From positions 1 to 56,057 of the forward strand of contig JAJTXY010000026.1 of assembly GCA_021463865.1 (NCBI GenBank): a stretch of 56,057 bases of DNA, written 5' to 3'. The DNA is from Anaerolineae bacterium (GTDB lineage Bacteria; Chloroflexota; Anaerolineae; Aggregatilineales; J027). Below, piece by piece: positions 7,165 to 14,786 of this stretch. The notes beneath the pieces were generated by a model. The model searched no databases. It was not told where the DNA came from and worked only from the letters and a program-made list of their open reading frames with translations. Both the position numbers and the translations under genes were made by a program. Every line of letters starts with the position of its first letter. The first letter of the stretch is position 1.

Positions 7165-7784
7165 CCACTCTAAGCCCACGCACGGTTCATAACCTACCAG
7201 ACGATTATCAAGAGGCCGATTTTCTGCATTTGACCTCGACCAAAAATATCCTCTGGTTGAATGTGGTGTCCTTTGTCCCATTGGTCATTGCAGGGGTATT
7301 TCTGTGGGCATGGATGATTTTTTATCATGGCATATTGGACGCTCCATTGGCGATGGATTGGCCGCGTGGCGGTATCAGTATCGTTATGGGACTATTTTTG
7401 ATGTTGGGCATGGTGGTGCTGCATGAACTTCTGCACGGCCTCGCTATCACGTATTATGGACATCAGGCCCGTTATGGCATGAAGCTGCACAAGGGCGTGG
7501 TTTATGCCACCGCTGAAGGCAGCTTGTTTTGGCGCAATCAATATATCGGAGTATGCCTTGCCCCGCTCATGGGGATTACCCTGTTGGTGTTGTTGGGCAG
7601 CTTGTTTGTATCGCAGACCCTCGGTTTATGGTTGATGCTGGTTGGTGCCATGAACGCAGCGGGGGCAATCGGCGACCTTTGGATGGTCAAATTTGCCCTG
7701 CGTTATCCTCCCCACACCCTCATTCGAGATGAAGCCGACGGAATGCGTATTTTTGTGCCTCAATCCGCACCTATGCCTTTGTGA
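7161..7784 (+). CDS. DUF3267-type putative membrane zinc metalloprotease
   Basis: This is a 207-residue integral membrane protein with about four hydrophobic segments. The helix after residue 75 carries VVLHELLHGLAI, an HExxH zinc motif at residues 88-92, and HKGVVYA and LAPLMG follow. This arrangement matches the DUF3267 family, which is related to site-2-type proteases. The substrate is not known. It is coupled by a 4-base overlap to the ferredoxin gene. Confidence 0.75.
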   Translation: MTTLSPRTVHNLPDDYQEADFLHLTSTKNILWLNVVSFVPLVIAGVFLWAWMIFYHGILDAPLAMDWPRGGISIVMGLFLMLGMVVLHELLHGLAITYYGHQARYGMKLHKGVVYATAEGSLFWRNQYIGVCLAPLMGITLLVLLGSLFVSQTLGLWLMLVGAMNAAGAIGDLWMVKFALRYPPHTLIRDEADGMRIFVPQSAPMPL

Positions 7785-7790
7785 TATAAT
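7782..7790 (+). promoter_or_regulatory. Extended -10 promoter of the CPBP protease gene
   Basis: TGATATAAT is a perfect extended -10 element (TG, one base, TATAAT) at 7782-7790, overlapping the stop codon of the preceding gene. No good -35 is present, as is normal for extended -10 promoters. The start point would lie about 33 bases before the next ATG. Confidence 0.5.
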
Positions 7791-7829
7791 TTTTGCGTTA
7801 CGCGGAGCAATAGCACTGGAATAGATTGC

Positions 7830-8948
7830 ATGGATGTGATTCTCTATCTGATTTTGATTGGTGTTTTGTTGGCCCTCGCTATCGCCGCGAATATGGCGCT
7901 GCGTGAACGCGAACGCAATCTGCATTATCTTGTGGTCGTCGCGCTGGCCTTGCTAAACGCCATTGTTGCAACATTTGGGTTGTTGTATATGGTGATTGGT
8001 ATTTCTCCAGACCTTGCCGAGGGTATGCTGGAAACCGATATAGATCGTGGTTATGCGCTCGTGGGCGGGGTGTTATTTCTTATAACAGGTATAGTCTCTT
8101 CCCTATTATTGTTCGACAGGGTTCGTGTCGCCATCGCGGGGTGGTTTCCACGCCTGCGCCAACCAGAGCAATTTATTGCAACCATGCCCGCAACCAGTTC
8201 TCTTAAAAAGCAAGGCAGCAATCCTTTTGAGATGCCTTCAACCTTGCCAGAACTACCGAGCCGGGTGGTGTACCGAGGGGAACTGCGCGGTTTTGATCCC
8301 CACAATACGGTACATATGTTGGCGATGGTCATTAGCTTCCTGTTTATTGGCACTCAAATCGCTGGTTTCGCCGCAGGTGGTGGTTTGTCAGGCTATGCGG
8401 AGGATGCAGGAATCTCATGGGGTAGTCTAGGAATTCAATTTATCCTCATGACGCTTGTTCCCATGGTTGGAGTAGGTTTATTGACCCGTCGCAGTCTGGG
8501 CGAGATATTGGAACGCTTGGGTTTCCATCGTCTTACGGCTGAATCTATCGGGGCAGGCATTGCGGTTGCGGTTGGGGCGCTTGTATGGTTGTTTGTCGTT
8601 GTAGTCGTTTGGTCTCAACTTGTTCCGCCGGATGTTCTCGAAGAGCAGACGGAGGCTAGTGAGGCCATTAGCGAGAGCATAAATACTATTTGGTTAGTTC
8701 TGGCTGTGGTTTTTACGTCCTCAGTCGGTGAAGAAATTGCATTTAGGGGAGCACTCCAACCCATTTTTGGTTTTTGGTGGACAGTTATCATTTTCACTTT
8801 TGCCCATATGCAATACACGTTAACGCCTGCTACGGTGATCATATTTGTGGTGGCAATAGGACTAGGCTGGCTAAGGCGTCGCTACAATCTCTATGCCGCT
8901 ATCACTGCCCATTTTCTTTATAATCTTGCCATTTTGTCTTTTAGGTAG
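7830..8948 (+). CDS. CPBP family intramembrane glutamic-type metalloprotease (Rce1/Abi-like)
   Basis: This 372-residue polytopic protein has the three CPBP motifs in its C-terminal half. GEEIAFRG at residues 300-307 contains the catalytic Glu pair and Arg, FAHMQ contains His326, and TAHFLYN contains His361 and Asn365. The N-terminal 150 residues add two to three extra helices and a cytoplasmic loop. Family members include CAAX prenyl endopeptidases and proteins used in bacteriocin self-immunity. The substrate here is unknown. It probably has its own promoter at 7782. Confidence 0.85.
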   Translation: MDVILYLILIGVLLALAIAANMALRERERNLHYLVVVALALLNAIVATFGLLYMVIGISPDLAEGMLETDIDRGYALVGGVLFLITGIVSSLLLFDRVRVAIAGWFPRLRQPEQFIATMPATSSLKKQGSNPFEMPSTLPELPSRVVYRGELRGFDPHNTVHMLAMVISFLFIGTQIAGFAAGGGLSGYAEDAGISWGSLGIQFILMTLVPMVGVGLLTRRSLGEILERLGFHRLTAESIGAGIAVAVGALVWLFVVVVVWSQLVPPDVLEEQTEASEAISESINTIWLVLAVVFTSSVGEEIAFRGALQPIFGFWWTVIIFTFAHMQYTLTPATVIIFVVAIGLGWLRRRYNLYAAITAHFLYNLAILSFR

Positions 8949-8961
8949 TGCTAGAGTTCAA

Positions 8962-8989
8962 TTGCAACGATTCTTTAACTGAGTATACT
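8962..8989 (+). promoter_or_regulatory. Promoter of the TPR/cyclase operon
   Basis: TTGCAA (8962-8967) and TATACT (8984-8989) have a 16-base spacer and stand 38 bases before the first gene. No other good promoter or terminator was noticed between here and 16522, so the six following genes probably share this transcript. Confidence 0.55.
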
Positions 8990-9027
8990 TGAACTACGAT
9001 TGACCACCACAAGGGATAGAGATTTGT

Positions 9028-9408
9028 ATGCGTAATATGGGGATGTCTTCATCCGACGAGGCTGCCAATCTAGAAGACCTTTTGCAACTTGCCATTACCC
9101 AAGCGCGACAAGGAAATAAGCAAGGGGCACGGGTGCTTTTGGAACAGGTTTTGGCTGCCGATAAACACAATGACCGGGCGTGGTTGTGGATGGCCTACAC
9201 CAGCACAAACGATATTGACCGCCGTCGCTATCTCCGTACTGTGCTGCAACTCAATCCGAGTAATAAGGCTGCCCGTCAAGCGCTCGACAAAATGCAGCAT
9301 CAGCGCCAAAAATCCGAAGCACGTACTCAGCAGTTTGGTATCTTGGTGCTGGCGATTCTGGTGTTTATCATTGCGGCAGCTTGTTTGGTTGTTATAGTAG
9401 CTCGCTAA
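9028..9408 (+). CDS. Short TPR-like protein with C-terminal membrane anchor
   Basis: Residues of about 15-95 form a TPR-like helical module shared with the next three genes (AITQARQGNKQGARVLLEQVL, split over two helices, then DRAWLWMAY and LQLNPSNKAARQALDKM). The last 25 residues are one hydrophobic helix with no tail, so the helical domain faces the cytoplasm. Function is unknown, and the module suggests protein binding. AAGGGAT at about 9011 supports the ATG at 9028, with later ATGs at 9040 and 9043. Confidence 0.75.
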   Translation: MRNMGMSSSDEAANLEDLLQLAITQARQGNKQGARVLLEQVLAADKHNDRAWLWMAYTSTNDIDRRRYLRTVLQLNPSNKAARQALDKMQHQRQKSEARTQQFGILVLAILVFIIAAACLVVIVAR

Positions 9409-9444
9409 TTTAATCCGCTATTCGACGAGGGGCAGGATAAAATC

Positions 9445-11175
9445 TTGGATCCCGAAGAGATCAAAGCACTTTTGAAGGCAGGTATTGATGCGGCGCGAGG
9501 CAATAACCTGATTATCGCCCGCAGTATCTTTCAGCAGGTCATAGATGCTGACCCGCGCAACGAACTGGCATGGATGTGGCTGGCTCAGGTGTCTGACAAT
9601 ACCGAGCATCGGCGTCAGGCGCTTGAAGAAGTCCTGTCCATTAACCCGAACAACGAAAAAGCACGCTTGGCATTGGATAAGCTGCAAACCGGAACTGGCT
9701 CACTTCGTCCGGCCAGCACGCCGCCATCCCGACCTAGTGAGTCTGGGTTACGGCGACCTACGAGTTTCCCTCAATCGGGCGGTGCATCGGAACCCCCGAA
9801 TTATCTCCGACCTGTCCAGCGGCATGAGTTACCCGGCAATATTTGGGCCAATTCTCGGCGCGAAAACAGTCGCTTGGGGTTCTATCTAACAGGGGCAGTC
9901 GCCGTAGGGCTGATTGGGTTAGCTGTGCTGCTTATTATTTTGCGCGTCACGGGGGATGAAGAAGCCGCCACCGAAACGGATACCCCAACCCCGGTGATTA
10001 TCTTTAGCCCAACTGCGACCATTCCAACCCCGACCCCCACGCAGGGGCGTATTGTGCCAGCTATTACGGTGACACAGCGCACCGTTGATCTGCCGCCAAC
10101 GTGGACACCTTCACCTACATGGACACCCCTGCCCTCGCCGACATGGACACCACAACCACCCGGCTTAGACCAATATACGATTGTCTATGCGGGTAATGAA
10201 ACAGCAGGTGATCCGTTTGTTCTGTACAGTATCGTCGCCGATGGAACACAGCTTCAAGAGGTGCGAATTAGCCTGCCTCCGCTAGAAATAACCTCCGATG
10301 AGGAACCTGCCCAAGAACCCACTGAAGCTCCTACTGAGGAAGGAGAACCTGCCGAAGAAGCCCCAACCGATGTGCCGACAGAAGCACCTGAATCCTCCGG
10401 GGAAGTTGAAATTCTCGATCCAGCACTGTCGCCTGATGGGACTCAACTGGTCTTTACGGCCCAAGAGGGGGCGATTCAAGAGCTATTTATTATGGACTAT
10501 CCCAGTGGCACACCGCGCCAATTAACATATTTGGGGGCTGAACAGACTCTTGGGGCCGCATGGTCACCTGATGGGGTAAACATTTTGTTTGCCTCGAATG
10601 CCACCGGGGATTTTGATGTCTATATGTTAGACCTCACAACGGGCGATGATCCGTTTAATTGGACGAACGACGAAGACTTTGATGATCGTGACCCAGCATG
10701 GTCGCCCGATGGCAGGGCGTTTGCGTTTGCTTCGGATCGTGCTGCCAAGGGCCAGTTGGAAATCTTCGTTACCCCGTTGCAAGGGGGTGAGGTCTGCCAG
10801 ATGACCGATTCCAGCAACAGCAGTTTTGCGCCCGCATGGTCGCCCGATGGTACACGTATTGCGTTTATTACCAATCGCAACACCGATAATGACCTTTTTG
10901 TGATGCGCTCGGATGGTGCAACCGAACGAGTGTTGTCGGTTAATGATGGTGATGCAGAAGAACGTGATCCAGCTTGGTCACCCGATGGGTTGTGGTTAGT
11001 AGTCAGTTCCAACCGTGAAGGTAGTGACACCTCGAATTTGTGGTTGGTGTCAGCCGACGGTGGAACATGGCAGCGTGTTTCGGAGAGCAGCGGAGAAGCC
11101 CGTGATGCTCAGTGGTTGACCAACTCGTTAGCGGTTGGTCCGGCTCCAGATTACACATTCAATTGTGCTAGATAA
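9445..11175 (+). CDS. TPR-module, single-pass membrane protein with PD40 beta-propeller
   Basis: Residues 1-80 are the TPR-like module (DPEEIKALLKAGIDAARGN, NELAWMWLAQ, INPNNEKARLALDKL). A membrane helix lies at about 145-168. A Thr/Pro-rich linker follows (PTPTPT, WTPSPTWTP), including an acidic Glu/Pro stretch at about 280-320. TolB-like PD40 blades then run from about 325 to 560, with repeats of AWSPDG and ALSPDG. The propeller is predicted outside and the TPR module inside, as for a membrane sensor or scaffold. The start codon is TTG, preceded by a GAGGGGCAGG region at 9426-9435. Confidence 0.8.
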   Translation: MDPEEIKALLKAGIDAARGNNLIIARSIFQQVIDADPRNELAWMWLAQVSDNTEHRRQALEEVLSINPNNEKARLALDKLQTGTGSLRPASTPPSRPSESGLRRPTSFPQSGGASEPPNYLRPVQRHELPGNIWANSRRENSRLGFYLTGAVAVGLIGLAVLLIILRVTGDEEAATETDTPTPVIIFSPTATIPTPTPTQGRIVPAITVTQRTVDLPPTWTPSPTWTPLPSPTWTPQPPGLDQYTIVYAGNETAGDPFVLYSIVADGTQLQEVRISLPPLEITSDEEPAQEPTEAPTEEGEPAEEAPTDVPTEAPESSGEVEILDPALSPDGTQLVFTAQEGAIQELFIMDYPSGTPRQLTYLGAEQTLGAAWSPDGVNILFASNATGDFDVYMLDLTTGDDPFNWTNDEDFDDRDPAWSPDGRAFAFASDRAAKGQLEIFVTPLQGGEVCQMTDSSNSSFAPAWSPDGTRIAFITNRNTDNDLFVMRSDGATERVLSVNDGDAEERDPAWSPDGLWLVVSSNREGSDTSNLWLVSADGGTWQRVSESSGEARDAQWLTNSLAVGPAPDYTFNCAR

Positions 11176-11205
11176 TTTATTGGTAGGTAAAGTGAGGGTG
11201 ACCGG

Positions 11206-12696
11206 GTGGATCAGCAATCGCCCAATTCCCAAGTCGAGAATTTGATACGCGACGGTATTGCAAAGGCACGGGCTGGGGACAAAGCTACAGCCCGTCTACT
11301 TCTCCAAAAAGCTGTCGAATTAGATGAATATAGTGAACGGGCATGGTTCTGGTTAGCCAGCGTGGTCGAAACCGATGACGAACGGCGTACCTGCTTGCAC
11401 AATGTCGTTTTGATTAACCCCAACAACGCCCGTGCCCAAGAAATGCTAGATCGGATGGATGAGGCCGGCAGTGGCGAAGCTGCTCCCAAACCCCCGCTGA
11501 ATCCACGCAAAGCGATGATCGGGGCAGTTGTAGCGCTGGTCATCATCTTTTTTGCGTGCATTCTATTTTTGGTGTTTTCCGGCGACGATGGTGACGAAAA
11601 AGAGACACGGGTCACTCCATCCAGCACACCAACAGCGAGCCATACACCGACTGGAACCCCAACCGCAACGGCCACTGCGATCCCAACGATTGACCCGCGC
11701 AGCCTGCCGCCGACGTGGACACCCAGTCCCATGTTTTCACCCACCCCGAACTTGATCGAATCTATTCCAACCCCACCAGCGGAGATCCAAGGCAGGATTA
11801 TTCTGCGGTCTGGTAATGAAGCCCTCGACCGTGAAAATCAGCCCATCTTTTTTGTCAATATCGCCGACCTAAGCCGACTGCCTGCATCTGCCGAGGGAGT
11901 ACGTGGACGAAATCCATCGGTATCGGCGGATGGCACACGCTACGTCTTTATCCAATACTTGTCGGGGACACAGGACATCGCGCTGACGATTTCCAATTTG
12001 AACGGATCAGAAACCCGTACAGCCAGCCAATATTGGGGTGGGGCGAGGACGATTATTTTTGAACAGGATATGCCTGCGTGGTCACCTGTTGGCCCCCAAA
12101 TCGCCTTTATTGGTATGGAAAGTGGCAAACCAGCCACCGATTTATATGTGCTCACCATTGGCGATACTCCTCCTGTTGAAGGTGGCAACCCTGAACTCTT
12201 GCGCCGTCTGACCAATGACGATTCAGCCGAATCTTGGCCTGCATGGTCGCCTGATGGTTCGCGGATTGTGTATGTGGCCGATTTTGTTGATGAGACCCTA
12301 GCCCAACCCAATGGCATTGATCTGTATATCATCAATGTCGGGGATGGCTCCATTGCCCAATTGACCACAGATGTGAATGAATTGGTCGAGTCACAACCGG
12401 ATTGGAGTCCAGATGGGACGCAAATTGTTTTTAGCGGGACGGCTGCGGGCGCGAATACGAGCGATATTTATATGATGCCAGCAGATGGGTCAGCCCCACC
12501 CTCGGTATTGGTGGATTTTGGCCCGCATGACACCCAACCACGTTGGTCACCCGATGGACGTTATATCGTGTTCAATTCCGACATTTTGGGGGGGATTGGC
12601 ACGGATGTCTATATCTATGATCTAGAAACCCAAATGACCTATGCTGTGACCAATGATCCACGCAGTCAAGATGAAGCTAATGATTGGGTGCGTTAG
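11206..12696 (+). CDS. TPR-module, single-pass membrane protein with PD40 beta-propeller (paralog)
   Basis: It has the same architecture as its upstream neighbour: TPR-like module at residues 1-85 (ERAWFWLASVVETDDERRT), membrane helix at about 103-125, Thr/Pro linker (TPTGTPTATAT), and PD40 blades at about 220-490 (PAWSPDGSRIVYVAD, PDWSPDGTQIVFSG, PRWSPDGRYIVFNSD). The start is GTG with GTGAGGG upstream at about 11191. The 30-base gap supports cotranscription. The ligand of the propeller cannot be inferred. Confidence 0.8.
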   Translation: MDQQSPNSQVENLIRDGIAKARAGDKATARLLLQKAVELDEYSERAWFWLASVVETDDERRTCLHNVVLINPNNARAQEMLDRMDEAGSGEAAPKPPLNPRKAMIGAVVALVIIFFACILFLVFSGDDGDEKETRVTPSSTPTASHTPTGTPTATATAIPTIDPRSLPPTWTPSPMFSPTPNLIESIPTPPAEIQGRIILRSGNEALDRENQPIFFVNIADLSRLPASAEGVRGRNPSVSADGTRYVFIQYLSGTQDIALTISNLNGSETRTASQYWGGARTIIFEQDMPAWSPVGPQIAFIGMESGKPATDLYVLTIGDTPPVEGGNPELLRRLTNDDSAESWPAWSPDGSRIVYVADFVDETLAQPNGIDLYIINVGDGSIAQLTTDVNELVESQPDWSPDGTQIVFSGTAAGANTSDIYMMPADGSAPPSVLVDFGPHDTQPRWSPDGRYIVFNSDILGGIGTDVYIYDLETQMTYAVTNDPRSQDEANDWVR

Positions 12697-12714
12697 GGAA
12701 ATCTGGGGCATACG

Positions 12715-12990
12715 ATGAATGACCTTTCCAATGAAGAGCGTGAAGAATTTATTCGGCTTTGTCAGGCTGCCCACGCTGCAACAGTTGCCGGAAGAAACCA
12801 TGATGCCCATTTGTATTTCCGGGAGGCCATCAAAATCTTCCCACTGAGTACCAACGTGTGGTTGTGGCTGGCAAAAGTGGTGGATACCGAAGAAGACCGC
12901 CGCGTCGCGCTCGAAAATGTGTTAGCAATTGACCCCAATCATAAAGAAGCCCGGCGTCGGTTGGCGGAAATCAATCGGCGTTCCCCATAA
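12715..12990 (+). CDS. Small soluble TPR-module protein
   Basis: This 91-residue protein consists almost entirely of the module seen in the three genes upstream: AHAATVAGRNHDAHLYFREAI in two helices, then NVWLWLAKVVDTEEDRR and LAIDPNHKEARRRL. It has no membrane helix. It sits 18 bases after the propeller gene and 20 bases before the first cyclase gene, so it could link the membrane proteins to the cyclases. That role is only an inference from order and shared modules. Confidence 0.75.
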   Translation: MNDLSNEEREEFIRLCQAAHAATVAGRNHDAHLYFREAIKIFPLSTNVWLWLAKVVDTEEDRRVALENVLAIDPNHKEARRRLAEINRRSP

Positions 12991-13010
12991 TTTTCTGAGG
13001 GCAGCAGCAA

Positions 13011-14786
13011 ATGTTCAACAATGGCACGCTTATTCATGATAGTATTCAACGCATTCATCAACTGAGCCGTGACGCAATTCAGTTGGCAGAAAAACTTCGT
13101 CAGCAAGAGCGCCAACTCCGCAAACAGGGCATGGCACTGCCAGCAGGCTCGCTGCAAAAATTGGAAGCGATCCATGTTGACCTTGAAGGGCTGGCCCAAA
13201 AAATTCAGGAGCAGCAAACCGAACTCAGCCAGTTGCGGATGTTGGCAAATACGACAGAATTTGTAAACTCTAGTCTCGATCTAGATGAAGTGCTGAATGG
13301 CGTGATGGATCGTGTGATTCAGCTAGTCGGGGCGGAACGCGGCTACATCATGCTGCACAATCGCGTAACTAATGAGATGGAAATTGTGGTCAACCGCAAA
13401 CTCGACCCGACTTCCAGCCAAGACGAAGAATTTATCTTTAGCCGAACAATTGTGGAAAATGTGGCGCGGACAGGTGAAGCCATTGTCACCACCAATGCTC
13501 AAGAGGACTCGCGCTTTAAAGAACAAGACAGCATTATCAGTCTTGCCCTCCGTAGCATCATTTGTGTGCCGCTCATTTTTAGGGATCGTATCTTAGGAAC
13601 GATCTATTGCGACAACCGTATCAAAGATGGCCTGTTTGGTAAACGTGAGCGCCGTCTGCTGAATGCTTTTGGCGACCAAGCGGCAATCGCTATTGAGAAT
13701 GCCCAACTGTTCGAGCAAATTCAGCAGACCCTTCGTGAAATCACGGCGATTAAAGTGCTGCTTGATAATATTCTGGCTTCTATCGCCAGTGGTGTGGTGA
13801 CCTTAGACGGGCAAGAGGTCATTACCAGCTATAACCTTGCCTCCGAAACCATTTTTGGGCTAACTGCCGAAAGCGCCCTAAATCAACGCTTTGATGTCAA
13901 ACTGCCGCAGATTTACGAACAGATTCAGCGCGAGGCGCAGTTGGTTCGGAGTCTATCTGAAAATTTAACGGTTGAGGCCTCACCAACTCTCGATCAACGT
14001 GGCCCACTGTCTCTAAATTTCAAACTTAGTCCCTTTAAGGATTCCGAGCGCATTACGCAAGGGGTCGCTATTGTGGTGGATGATGTTACGGAATTGAAAA
14101 AGCGTGATGCTACCCTCGCTGCGGTGCGTCGGTATTTGCCACCTGCGATGGTGGACAATATTCGCAGCATCGAACGATTGGCGTTGGGGGGTGAACGGCG
14201 CATGGTGACGGTTTTGTTTGTGGAGGTGCGTTCATTTGATACCTTCCCGGATGCCATGCCGCCGCGCGATGTGATGGAACTGCTCAATACCTATCTCACC
14301 ATCAGTTCTGAGGCGATTCATCACCATGCGGGTTTGATTGATAAATTTATGGGTAGTGACATCATGGCCTTGTTCAATACCCAGCTAAATCCATCTGACC
14401 AACATGCGTGGGATGCCCTATCCGCAGCAATGCGCATGGCTGCTGACTTACGGACGTTGGCAGCCTATGGGGACGTGACCACTGAAGGTAAGGCCTATTT
14501 CCGCATCGGGATTCATTCGGGCGAGGCGACATTAGGCAATGTTGGCAGCACTGACCGTCGTGAATTCACAGCGATTGGTGATACGGTCAATCTTGCCAAG
14601 CGCTTGCAGGAAAATGCTGTCTATGGTCAATTGATTGTCAGCCGTGAAACATTGGCCCTGTGTCAAAATCAGTTGAACCAAACCGACTGGATTGGCTATA
14701 GGGAACTGGAACCCTTGAAAGTGAAAGGCCGGGTACAGCCTGCCTATATCTATGAAGTTTTTGACACGGCGGAAGTTAGCGCATGA
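13011..14786 (+). CDS. GAF-PAS-class III cyclase subunit lacking metal-binding aspartates (catalytic-half partner)
   Basis: An N-terminal coiled coil (1-80) is followed by a GAF domain (about 85-235), a PAS domain (about 245-360) and a class III nucleotide cyclase domain (about 395-585). The two metal-binding aspartates are replaced: FVEVRSF has Glu405 and DKFMGSD has Ser449. The residues for substrate choice and transition state are kept: Lys445, Thr520, and Asn527/Arg531 in AIGDTVNLAKRL. Lys/Thr is the class IIIb pattern for ATP. Alone as a homodimer it should lack metal-dependent activity. The next gene is a paralog with the reverse losses, coupled by an ATGA overlap. Confidence 0.88.
   Translation: MFNNGTLIHDSIQRIHQLSRDAIQLAEKLRQQERQLRKQGMALPAGSLQKLEAIHVDLEGLAQKIQEQQTELSQLRMLANTTEFVNSSLDLDEVLNGVMDRVIQLVGAERGYIMLHNRVTNEMEIVVNRKLDPTSSQDEEFIFSRTIVENVARTGEAIVTTNAQEDSRFKEQDSIISLALRSIICVPLIFRDRILGTIYCDNRIKDGLFGKRERRLLNAFGDQAAIAIENAQLFEQIQQTLREITAIKVLLDNILASIASGVVTLDGQEVITSYNLASETIFGLTAESALNQRFDVKLPQIYEQIQREAQLVRSLSENLTVEASPTLDQRGPLSLNFKLSPFKDSERITQGVAIVVDDVTELKKRDATLAAVRRYLPPAMVDNIRSIERLALGGERRMVTVLFVEVRSFDTFPDAMPPRDVMELLNTYLTISSEAIHHHAGLIDKFMGSDIMALFNTQLNPSDQHAWDALSAAMRMAADLRTLAAYGDVTTEGKAYFRIGIHSGEATLGNVGSTDRREFTAIGDTVNLAKRLQENAVYGQLIVSRETLALCQNQLNQTDWIGYRELEPLKVKGRVQPAYIYEVFDTAEVSA

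Noticed and set aside
10010-10170. Short repeats in the Thr/Pro-rich coding linker, considered as a DNA repeat or CRISPR-like array
   Set aside because: They are imperfect codon-level repeats of WTPSPTWTP-type protein sequence, with no spacers of constant length.
13011-14786. Calling the first cyclase gene a dead pseudo-enzyme or pseudogene
   Set aside because: The frame is intact, and the residues expected from the partner half of a class III heterodimer are conserved.
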